From Cacconaster sp045114175 (GTDB lineage: Bacteria > Bacteroidota > Bacteroidia > Bacteroidales > UBA932): a DNA stretch of 64,000 nucleotides. Below are positions 14,713 through 21,868 of the stretch, one piece after another. Location of the stretch: contig JBGUJZ010000029.1 in NCBI GenBank assembly GCA_045114175.1, positions 1-64,000 on the forward strand, given 5' to 3'. The notes below the pieces were generated by a model. The model had not been told where the DNA came from. It saw only the letters and a program-made list of their open reading frames with translations, and searched no databases. How positions within the stretch are numbered: the first letter of the stretch is position 1; every line of letters starts with the position of its first letter. The position numbers and the translations under genes are program-made.

Positions 14713-15993
14713 ATGAAAGCAGACGATAGAATACCCAAAATCATACGAGAATTATATCCATCGCGAGAGACTATCATAGAACCGGTCATAGAGTATTTTA
14801 CCGATGGAAAGGTGTATTATAATGCCCCTGCTGCTTTGGACAGGTCTAGAGAGATTTGTTCGGAGATAGGGAATCGTTGGTTCGATATTATCAGACAGAA
14901 GGAGGAATGGGACAAGAAGAATTGCCCCAATCTTTGTTGGTTACGTACCCGTCGGCTGTTTCTCAGCAACCGCTGCGTAGTATTATATGAGAACGAAAAA
15001 ACGATCAATCTGACACTCACGAAACTGAATCATGCTCTATTGATTTTCTTTCTAAATCATAATGGCTCGGTTGACAAGACCGATTTGAGCAGTGCCAAAC
15101 TGGAAATTCAACGCATTTATACGGACTTAGGAAGAGAAGCTTCGCAACAACTACAACCGAAGGAGCAAACCATTGACAGCATGTACCGTGATAATGATTG
15201 GTTCAGCAAGCTTGTCAACTCATTCAATAAAAGGCCGGGCTGGGAGATTTCAGATGAGGAACGAAAACGCTTCCCCAGCGAGTATTCCATTAGAATCAAT
15301 ACCCGGAACGCTCAATATGCTTTTGAAAGGACTGCTTTACACGACTACGAACTAAAAACTCCTTATGAAATACAGGTTGGCGATGATTCCTTAAAGCGTT
15401 TCAAAGAAGAGATAAAGAGCAGGACAACGGAGATAGAGAGAGAAAGAGCGCTGATTAATCCTATTGAGAAAGCAATTGAAGAATACAACCAATCTATTAG
15501 ACAAAAGGCTCAAAACAGTTGGTTTACTCAGGCTTGTCGAGAACTGGGAAAGCAACTTTTAAAAAAAAGACAGCCCTCTGAATTTGAGAAGTGGTATAAA
15601 AACGATAATCTTAGAAGGATTATTGTCTCTTACGGAACGGAGGAGTTTTATTCGGTTATTAATGGAAAAACAACGCCAATAAATCTTCCCCCCCAGCAAT
15701 TGTCTCTGATAATACTGTTCGCCCGCCACAAAAACGGATTGACATTAGAACAAATTCGTGAAGACATCACGATTAGGTCGGAATTAAATCAGATATACCA
15801 TCAAATAAAGCGAAGCACCAAAAAAGATTTATTTCTTGGCATAGAAGACAACTCACATCCTAATGCTCAAACACTTAATATGATAAGTAAACTAAAAAAG
15901 AGCGGATTCCACATCACGAGAGGATATGAAGAGGACGACCATTATTTTCTTTCTGGAATACATGAATTGATTGAATTCTCACTAGAAGAATAA
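14713..15993 (+). CDS. Unknown protein with two winged-helix-like repeats
   Basis: 426 residues from ATG 14713 (an in-frame TTG exists at 14677). I do not recognise a named family. Two segments resemble each other: about 85-140 (TINLTLTKLNHALLIFFLNH then LEIQRIYTDL) and about 310-366 (PINLPPQQLSLIILFARHKN then LNQIYHQIKR). Both have the strand-helix-helix pattern of OmpR-like winged-helix domains, so a duplicated DNA-binding or protein-binding module is plausible. A basic, coiled-coil-like helix (about 225-290) separates them, ending in a Lys-rich patch. Strongly AT-rich. It lies between the RhuM gene and the AAA+ gene, with its own stop about 100 bases before the latter. A regulatory role in the island is inference. 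Confidence 0.6.
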   Translation: MKADDRIPKIIRELYPSRETIIEPVIEYFTDGKVYYNAPAALDRSREICSEIGNRWFDIIRQKEEWDKKNCPNLCWLRTRRLFLSNRCVVLYENEKTINLTLTKLNHALLIFFLNHNGSVDKTDLSSAKLEIQRIYTDLGREASQQLQPKEQTIDSMYRDNDWFSKLVNSFNKRPGWEISDEERKRFPSEYSIRINTRNAQYAFERTALHDYELKTPYEIQVGDDSLKRFKEEIKSRTTEIERERALINPIEKAIEEYNQSIRQKAQNSWFTQACRELGKQLLKKRQPSEFEKWYKNDNLRRIIVSYGTEEFYSVINGKTTPINLPPQQLSLIILFARHKNGLTLEQIREDITIRSELNQIYHQIKRSTKKDLFLGIEDNSHPNAQTLNMISKLKKSGFHITRGYEEDDHYFLSGIHELIEFSLEE

Positions 15994-16035
15994 TATTCTA
16001 CCCTCAGATTATTTTTTATTCATTAACCATAGTTC

Positions 16036-16071
16036 CACCTTTGCAACGAATTCATCTTTTGTGAATTCGTT
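16036..16071 (+). promoter_or_regulatory. Possible internal promoter with inverted-repeat operator before AAA+ gene
   Basis: A -7-like box CACCTTTG (16036-16043, one mismatch) is followed at once by a perfect 10-base inverted repeat, AACGAATTCA (16045-16054) and TGAATTCGTT (16062-16071), with a seven-base spacer. A transcript started here would begin within the repeat, an operator-like position. A T-rich run follows, so an AT-rich terminator or attenuator hairpin is the alternative reading. Confidence 0.5.
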
Positions 16072-16099
16072 TATTTTTAACATTTTAATCATAAAGATT

Positions 16100-17728
16100 A
16101 TGGCACTAATAGGCGTAATTGAAATCAGCTCAAGGAGCATCAAGTACATTTGGCCCCGTAATGGAAAACCCCAAAAGAACACATCCCTGCTAAAGAAAAC
16201 CTTCATGGATTATCCTTCTTCTGACGTTTACTCAGAAATAAAGGAAACGGTCAGAGTGATAATAAAAAATCACAAGAAGATTTGTTTCCGTCGATGTATT
16301 CTTACTGGCTCTTTTGCAAAAGAACCTCTAGCGAGTTTCATCAGAGACTCTTTATCAAGAGACTTCGGTTTGGACGTCGAAATACTTTCTGCTCGAGAAC
16401 AGTTGGACTACTCCTATTATTCATTCATCCAAAAGGAGGCGACTCGAAAACTTTCACGGGAGGTAGATGATGTGTTCATCGAGATTACTGAACAATCCAT
16501 CCTTATAGGGCTATATCGTGATGGAGAGAGGATTGAATCCACAGAACTAAACATGGGGCTCAAAAAGATTAGGGATTTTTTCAACGACCGTTGCGCCGGC
16601 GATGCATCAAATCGTTATTTGAATGTACGCCATTTTTTCGAAAACAAGGGTGATATTTACTACATTAAACATCTGGAATTGAACCCATCTGATAACTGCC
16701 GCGTAATTTTCGCTGGTGGATCTGCTAAATCTCTTGTGGGCGGACAAGAAACCAGCAAACATATTCAGGGCAAGATATATTCATCCTCAATTATTGCTCA
16801 AAAAGTGGACGCCTTCCTTTCGAGAATGACAGAGAACTATTCTGACAACCCGGAAATGATCTGGGAGGATGACAATAATGCCAAATTGATGAACGGAGTA
16901 TTAGCCTCCATATACATATTTGCGCTAATGGAACGCTTTGATGTTGATTCTGCCGTCTATTCCGGATTCGGCGTCATTGATAGTTTCTTTTACAAAGCCT
17001 TGGGTAAAACACGGCATTTTAGATTCCCGGAGTTACTGAAAGCCCTCACAGCTCACCAAAACGTCTTCATTAGCGGGCCTACGGGAGCCGGCAAGACTTT
17101 CGCTGCGGAACAATGCGCGAAAAAGTTAAAATGTGATTTCTACTTCACTGGAGCAATCTCAAACGAATACAAATTGTTAGGGTATATGGATGCTAACGGG
17201 AACTATGTTTCGACAGAATTCCGCAAAGCATATGAAAACGGAGGATTGTTCCTTTTTGATGAAGTGGACGCCAGCTTTCCGCAACCCCTGCTTGCATTCA
17301 ACGCGGCCCTGTCCGGCGTTCAGATGGATTTTCCAGACAAGACAGTAAAAAAGCACAAGGACTTCTTCTGTATCGCAACTGCTAATACATATGGTAGCGG
17401 GGCAAGTCGTCAGTACGTCGGTCGAAACCAGCTTGATTCCGCATTCCTTGATAGATTTGTCTTTATAGACTGGCCTTATGATGAGGAACTGGAGCGTAAT
17501 ATGACCGAAAACCAAGAATGGGCCGACTATGTGCTAAAGGTAAGAGCCGCCATTGATAAACTGGGCGTAGGTAAAATGGCCCTTCGGCATATAGTGTCTC
17601 CTCGTGCGACTATCAGCGGTGCTTCACTTCTCAAAGCAGGTCTTGAGAAGGAACGAGTTGAAGAAATGGTCATTTGGAAAGGGCTGGATAGAGAAACGGT
17701 CCGAATGATAAAAAACAATATGAACTGA
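16100..17728 (+). CDS. Ppx/GppA-like domain fused to MoxR-type AAA+ ATPase
   Basis: 542 residues from ATG 16100; the upstream in-frame extension to 16061 overlaps the inverted repeat and breaks the Ppx-like N-terminus. Residues 1-300 follow the Ppx/GppA phosphatase pattern: LIGVIEISSRSIKYIW at the start, RRCILTGSFAKE, GLDVEILSAREQLDY, DVFIEITEQSILIG, RVIFAGGSAKSL and LASIYIFALMERFDVDSAVY. The glycine-rich phosphate loop (DIGGGS in active enzymes) reads EITEQS, so phosphatase activity is doubtful. Residues 305-542 are an AAA+ domain with Walker A GPTGAGKT (327-334), Walker B LFLFDEVDA (383-391), sensor 1 CIATANT and an arginine-finger-like DSAFLDRFVFIDW, closest to MoxR/CobS proteins. One base separates it from the vWA-like gene. 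I know no characterised protein with this architecture. Confidence 0.8.
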   Translation: MALIGVIEISSRSIKYIWPRNGKPQKNTSLLKKTFMDYPSSDVYSEIKETVRVIIKNHKKICFRRCILTGSFAKEPLASFIRDSLSRDFGLDVEILSAREQLDYSYYSFIQKEATRKLSREVDDVFIEITEQSILIGLYRDGERIESTELNMGLKKIRDFFNDRCAGDASNRYLNVRHFFENKGDIYYIKHLELNPSDNCRVIFAGGSAKSLVGGQETSKHIQGKIYSSSIIAQKVDAFLSRMTENYSDNPEMIWEDDNNAKLMNGVLASIYIFALMERFDVDSAVYSGFGVIDSFFYKALGKTRHFRFPELLKALTAHQNVFISGPTGAGKTFAAEQCAKKLKCDFYFTGAISNEYKLLGYMDANGNYVSTEFRKAYENGGLFLFDEVDASFPQPLLAFNAALSGVQMDFPDKTVKKHKDFFCIATANTYGSGASRQYVGRNQLDSAFLDRFVFIDWPYDEELERNMTENQEWADYVLKVRAAIDKLGVGKMALRHIVSPRATISGASLLKAGLEKERVEEMVIWKGLDRETVRMIKNNMN

Positions 17729-17729
17729 T

Positions 17730-18527
17730 ATGGCAAACTACAATATCGATTTTGATGACTTATACTCTTTCTACACGTTCGCGATGAGCCAAAGCAATTC
17801 CCGCGAAAAGACTTCGAGGAAAAAGGATGATCTAGATTGGTATGGTGGGGTAAGCTGGGAGGAAGCGTGTTTCCTTGCCAATTATGGTTGGGAACAAGGA
17901 ACGCTGGAAGTCGAAAAGTACCGGGCAGTTCTCTTCAAGAATCTCGTTGAGTATCTTCCACGTCAAAGCATCATCAATGCTGTCTCTGGTTTTGCTGTTG
18001 ACGTAGGGGCATATCTGTCGAATGCGCCGGAATGCTTTTATCGTAGGGAAATGAATGAATCTATTGCTACGGCACCTGTAGTTCGTATAGTTGTATCCCT
18101 CGCTTTTTCTGCTAGCGTCAAACCGGAAGTCATTACCAAACGGGGGGCAATGATTTGCGCGATGGCGGATGCAATAGAACATTCTGGATATAGTGTTGAA
18201 ATTGTAGGGAATGAAGCCTGTGAATCCAAAGGGGAAAGAAGCGAGATAAACATCATCCTCAAGCAAAGCACACAGGCTCTCAATGTACCCACTATAGCTT
18301 TTTGTCTGGCACATCCGGCTATGCTGAGACGGATGCTATTTTCAGTTGAGGAAATAACTGGCTGGGCAGATTTTGCCGATCGATACGGATCGCCTGTTGA
18401 TGCTTCTGATTCGGGAAATATCTACTTCGGAGCTATTCGAAGCGATATATCACCCTCTGTTGAGGATATAACAACGAATATTCTAAACAGAATGCAATCA
18501 ATAGGTATTAATCTGAGCAAAAACTAA
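17730..18527 (+). CDS. vWA-like (CobT-type, DUF7192-like) partner of the AAA+ protein
   Basis: 265 residues. The segment VSWEEACFLANYGWEQG (about 41-57) matches the conserved N-terminus of phage and island proteins that I recall as DUF7192. The region from about residue 117 (RIVVSLAFSASVKPEVITKRG, then AMADAIEHSGYSVEIVG) fits a von Willebrand A-like Rossmann fold, but the metal-binding DxSxS reads LAFSAS, so the MIDAS site is incomplete. MoxR/CobS-type AAA+ ATPases commonly work with a vWA partner as chelatase-like or remodelling complexes, and the one-base gap to the AAA+ gene supports such a pair here. It is the last island gene; the GC-rich palindrome cluster and tRNA-Leu follow. Confidence 0.6.
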   Translation: MANYNIDFDDLYSFYTFAMSQSNSREKTSRKKDDLDWYGGVSWEEACFLANYGWEQGTLEVEKYRAVLFKNLVEYLPRQSIINAVSGFAVDVGAYLSNAPECFYRREMNESIATAPVVRIVVSLAFSASVKPEVITKRGAMICAMADAIEHSGYSVEIVGNEACESKGERSEINIILKQSTQALNVPTIAFCLAHPAMLRRMLFSVEEITGWADFADRYGSPVDASDSGNIYFGAIRSDISPSVEDITTNILNRMQSIGINLSKN

Positions 18528-18539
18528 TCCGACTCTCAA

Positions 18540-18624
18540 GCGCCAGCAGGCGCTAGCGGAGCGCGGGCAGGGCCGGCCTGCGGGGCAGCAAGCGCGGAGC
18601 GAGGGGTCTGGGGCAGTGCCCCAG
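18540..18624. repeat. Cluster of three GC-rich palindromes beside tRNA-Leu
   Basis: Between the AT-rich island and tRNA-Leu there are three hairpin-capable palindromes: 18540-18553 (GCGCC/GGCGC around AGCA), 18567-18581 (GCAGG/CCTGC around five bases) and 18608-18624 (CTGGGGCA/TGCCCCAG with one central base). The base composition changes abruptly here. They may be terminators, a short intergenic repeat family, or the scar of island integration. Confidence 0.55.
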
Positions 18625-18634
18625 TCAACATAGG

Positions 18635-18716
18635 TACGGGTGAAGGGACTCGAACCCTTACGCCTTTCGGCACCAGATCCTAAGTCTGGCTTGGCTACCA
18701 ATTACAACACACCCGC
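18635..18716 (-). tRNA. tRNA-Leu (anticodon UAG)
   Basis: Minus strand, 82 bases. The acceptor stem GCGGGTG pairs with CACCCGT, and the anticodon stem-loop is CCAGA-CTTAGGA-TCTGG, giving anticodon UAG. The T arm AAGGG-TTCGAGT-CCCTT and a variable stem (GCCGAAAGGC), as expected of a class II tRNA, are present. The discriminator base is A and the full CCA is not encoded. The 5' end abuts the stop codon of the GH116 gene with no gap. Its 3' end faces the AT-rich island, the usual side for tRNA-targeted integration. Confidence 0.95.
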
Positions 18717-21242
18717 TTACGGGTGCAAAGGTAAACAATTCAGTTTAGTTTTACGGCCGGATACCAAACATTTCTTGATTTCAATTTGGCCGCTGACCAC
18801 GTTGACCGAAGGCTGACCGTCTTTGAGACTTACGGTTGCAAACCCGGTTGCCGTAGAAAGGAATGAGCGGAAGTCTCCTACCCGGGAATCAATGTAAAGC
18901 GTCTTTTCCACCGCATCATACCGTACGCCGGTAAGGGCTTGCAGCAAGCTATAGCTCGACATGGCGCGGGCATACCAGGAGCCGCATTCATATTCGTTGA
19001 GCGGATTGCGCACAGACCCATCGTAGCGGCGGCGGCAGGTGCGGACGATATCCAGTCCCTCTTCGACCTTGCCTTCGAAGATTAAATGCGCGGCAACCTG
19101 ATACTCGACGCCGGTCCAAACTTCATCGCTGTAGACGAAAGGCAGGCTGGGCTTTCCGCCGCGGGGCCAGGTGCAGAGCAGCAGGCCGCCTTCGTGACCG
19201 ACCGCATAACCGGGACGCTGGGGATTGGCATGACGGCTGAGGTCGTGTTTGAGGTTGTTGCTGTAGACGCTCATCAGGTGCGAGGTGACCTTCTCCCGGT
19301 CGATGGGCTCATCCAAACCCGCGACAAGGGACATCCAGCAACCAATTACGCCGTCCGAAATACAGCCGGTACCGTACTGATACTTCGGTCCCTCCTTCTC
19401 CAGGACGGCACGTGCCTCGGGGCTGTACCCGCTATGGAACATCTGGGCGGTCGTAGGATCGCCAGCGCGGAGTCCTTCCCAACGGACATGCTGGTAGAAA
19501 TAATCCCCGTTCCAGAGGTTGTCCGTCATATAGTTCTGTGCCTTGGCAAGCAAGGCTTTGTAGCGCTTCACATCCTGTTTGAGGTAACTGCCCATTTCCA
19601 CGATAGCCTTAAGCGCACTGGCATAGAAACTGGTGCACATTCCGTCCGGACCCCAGAATTCGATGTCGTACGTGTTGTGATGCGGTTCCACCAGCGCACC
19701 CACCTCATCCGGATCCCAGGTACGGATGCAATAATCCATACTCTGCCGGATTTGCGGATACAGGTTCCTGATCCATTCCGAATCGCCGCTGATCCGCCAC
19801 TCGCGATAGGCCTTGATAATGCCGCCCAACTGTCCGTCGCAGGCGGAATGGAAGTTGTGGTGAATCGGCCGGATGGGAAGGCCGGCCCGGAAAGCCTGGT
19901 GGCCTTCGGCATTCTGGTCCACGAGGAACTCCGTTTCCCGCAGGGATCGCTCCAGCGACGGGAAAAGATGCGGGACAGCCTGGGCATAGTTCCATACGTG
20001 TGTACAGGACCCCCGGCAACTGCCTCTGTTGTCGCCACATCCCTCCCAAGTCCAGAAACGGCCGTCACTCTGCCGCATCACGGTGGGAGACTTCAAGATG
20101 GTGAGATTGGCGGCAACCGCCTCCGTCACTTCATCCGGAAGCGTGGTATCGTAGAAGGTCTTTGTGAAGAGGGCGGTGCGCTCGCGCAGGGAGTCGTAGT
20201 TGGCATCCCAGTAGGCAGACACCTCTTCCACGGATGCGAATCGCCGGCTGTAATACGGCTCATACCGATCCGGGAGATCCTTCCACTCTTCAGGGTTGTA
20301 TCGAGTGCCGTAATCGCTCTCCACTTTGGCATCGGGGCCGTTACGGAGGGAAGATTTCGGCGTGTACCAGGCCATCTTCAGATGAATGGTTTGCGAAGCG
20401 CCGGGATCCAGGGAGAGAAGCACATACAGGGAGGCGCCGGGGGCGTCCTTTCCCACGGGTCCGCTGTGCAGTTGGCCGTCGGAAGCGTGGTTCCACGCTA
20501 TGGTCAGCGGGTCGAACCAGCCGCCCCGGAACCAGCAGTAATCCACAGAGGCCTGCTCTTCCGTATAGATGGCGAAACAGGTGCCGAACTCAGGGTTCTT
20601 TGGGGTAGCTTCCTGGCTAAGAATGAAGCCATTGCGCATTTCACGCACTCCAGCCGCCGCCTGCTTCTGGTTCTTATTGACAAAGTTCCGGGTATTGAAC
20701 GAGAAGACAGCCTCAACCGGTTCCGCAGAGGTATTGGTAAAGGTGTATTCGAGCCCCGCTACGGGCAGACCGGAATCATCCGGATCGCCCGGGATGAAGG
20801 GATTCCACGCCGTGACGGCCACATCCAGGGGGAATGCACGGTCGTGCAGATTCAAGGTGCCGAAGGGAAAGCGGAAGGTGAAAGCCCCCTCGTCAAAACG
20901 GGGCAGCCCCCAGGTCGTTTCGCCTACGCCAAGCCCGCCGTTCTGGCGGCCGAAGATCTTGTAGGCCGGCACCCGGGTCTCCAGTACCCGGGCCCCATCG
21001 TCCCGTCCCTTGATGCTGACAGCCGCAAAGGCGCAGGGCTCATTGAACAGTTCCGGGTTGTGCCGGATGGAGAGATGAGAGATGGCTCCGGTTCCTTCAA
21101 AACAGAACATTCCGGTACCGATACCGCCCACCGGCATAGCCAGGTGGTCCAGTTCGGCGCCCTTGTAAGGGCCGTTGAATTCGTGAGCGGACAGGGCGCA
21201 GCAGAGCGCAGCCAGAACGCCGCACAGCAAGATTCTTCGCAT
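18717..21242 (-). CDS. GH116-family glycoside hydrolase (GBA2-like), secreted
   Basis: 841 residues with a Sec signal peptide (MRRILLCGVLAALCCALSA). The N-terminal beta-sandwich opens with the family motif MPVGGIGTGMFCFEGTGAIS. The (alpha/alpha)6 catalytic region (about 380-810) contains HNTYDIEFWGPDG, which fits the nucleophile Glu region, and GTGCISDGVIGCW, which fits the acid/base Asp. GH116 members are beta-glucosidases, xylosidases or N-acetylglucosaminidases, and I recall exo-beta-D-arabinofuranosidase activity in one branch. It is the last gene of the utilization locus, 14 bases after the SIS isomerase gene. The 3' end of the coding sequence holds the tRNA-Leu promoter box. Whether it acts on D-arabinofuranosides here is inference from its neighbours. 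Confidence 0.85.
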   Translation of the reverse strand: MRRILLCGVLAALCCALSAHEFNGPYKGAELDHLAMPVGGIGTGMFCFEGTGAISHLSIRHNPELFNEPCAFAAVSIKGRDDGARVLETRVPAYKIFGRQNGGLGVGETTWGLPRFDEGAFTFRFPFGTLNLHDRAFPLDVAVTAWNPFIPGDPDDSGLPVAGLEYTFTNTSAEPVEAVFSFNTRNFVNKNQKQAAAGVREMRNGFILSQEATPKNPEFGTCFAIYTEEQASVDYCWFRGGWFDPLTIAWNHASDGQLHSGPVGKDAPGASLYVLLSLDPGASQTIHLKMAWYTPKSSLRNGPDAKVESDYGTRYNPEEWKDLPDRYEPYYSRRFASVEEVSAYWDANYDSLRERTALFTKTFYDTTLPDEVTEAVAANLTILKSPTVMRQSDGRFWTWEGCGDNRGSCRGSCTHVWNYAQAVPHLFPSLERSLRETEFLVDQNAEGHQAFRAGLPIRPIHHNFHSACDGQLGGIIKAYREWRISGDSEWIRNLYPQIRQSMDYCIRTWDPDEVGALVEPHHNTYDIEFWGPDGMCTSFYASALKAIVEMGSYLKQDVKRYKALLAKAQNYMTDNLWNGDYFYQHVRWEGLRAGDPTTAQMFHSGYSPEARAVLEKEGPKYQYGTGCISDGVIGCWMSLVAGLDEPIDREKVTSHLMSVYSNNLKHDLSRHANPQRPGYAVGHEGGLLLCTWPRGGKPSLPFVYSDEVWTGVEYQVAAHLIFEGKVEEGLDIVRTCRRRYDGSVRNPLNEYECGSWYARAMSSYSLLQALTGVRYDAVEKTLYIDSRVGDFRSFLSTATGFATVSLKDGQPSVNVVSGQIEIKKCLVSGRKTKLNCLPLHP
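18726..18733 (-). promoter_or_regulatory. -7 box of tRNA-Leu inside the GH116 3' end
   Basis: TACCTTTG on the minus strand, ten bases upstream of the tRNA 5' end. It encodes part of the last residues of GH116 (LPLHP, stop), so coding and promoter functions share these bases. Confidence 0.6.
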
Positions 21243-21256
21243 AATTCAGGGTTGGT

Positions 21257-21868
21257 TTATAAATCGTCTTTTCTTTCACCCAGTTTTCCGCCCGGGTGAC
21301 ATCTGACATATTTTTCCGGGGTCCAGTCCTTTTCAACCTGAAGAAGGACACTGAGAGCCTGGAGAATCAGCATCTCGGCATTCACCGAGTTGCGCGGCGC
21401 GCGGTTGAGGGGTCCCCCCTCTTCCCGGACACCGGCGAGCAGCGTACAATCGGAATGGGCGGCCAGCCAACTGTCCGGATTGCCGGTCACTGCAATCACC
21501 TTGCAACCATTCGCGCGAACGGCATTGACGGTGGCTTTCAGTTCCGCCGTTTCTCCGGAATTGGAAATTGCGATTACCACGTCGCCTGCCACCAACTGGC
21601 CGCAGGAACCGTGCACCGCCTCTGTGCCATGCAGAAAGACAGCCGGATTGCCGGTAGAGGCCAACAGCGAAGCTACATACGCTGCCACATGGCCTGGTTT
21701 TCCGATACCGGTCACATGAATTCGTCCCCCGGCCGCCTGGGAAGCACGAATCAGTTCGGCAGCCTTGCTGAGAGCCGCCATATCTACACTGTCCACAAAT
21801 GCCGTGAAACTATCCTTGGCGGAAGCAAGAAAAGCTTCCGTAGCCTTCATACTTTTTTCCTGTATCAT
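21257..21868 (-). CDS. SIS-domain sugar-phosphate isomerase, KpsF/GutQ (arabinose-5-phosphate isomerase) type
   Basis: 203 residues from ATG 21868, which overlaps the kinase stop by four bases; the frame is open further upstream but inside the kinase gene. The SIS fold shows GIGKPGHVAAYVASLLASTG, FLHGTEAVHGSCGQL and VVIAISNSGETAEL, close to KdsD/GutQ (GMGKSGH, GEAAHGDLG, ISNSGE). The CBS pair of KdsD is absent, as in other SIS-only homologues. The known reaction of this group is D-arabinose 5-phosphate to D-ribulose 5-phosphate. The position of a catalytic His of KdsD appears to be Thr in my hand alignment, so substrate or activity could differ. Its place between a sugar kinase and GH116 suggests catabolism rather than Kdo synthesis. 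Confidence 0.8.
   Translation of the reverse strand: MIQEKSMKATEAFLASAKDSFTAFVDSVDMAALSKAAELIRASQAAGGRIHVTGIGKPGHVAAYVASLLASTGNPAVFLHGTEAVHGSCGQLVAGDVVIAISNSGETAELKATVNAVRANGCKVIAVTGNPDSWLAAHSDCTLLAGVREEGGPLNRAPRNSVNAEMLILQALSVLLQVEKDWTPEKYVRCHPGGKLGERKDDL

Noticed and set aside
16009..16206. 65-residue minus-strand frame before the AAA+ gene
   Set aside because: Overlaps the inverted repeat and the AAA+ N-terminus, and lacks conservation-like features; a small antitoxin was considered but nothing supports it.
13615..18716. Attachment-site direct repeats for the island
   Set aside because: The tRNA-Leu 3' end was compared by eye with the 13.6 kb boundary and no matching repeat was seen; no integrase gene is present.
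19086..21299. 737-residue open frame opposite GH116
   Set aside because: Antisense to GH116, which has strong family motifs; composition is shadow-like.
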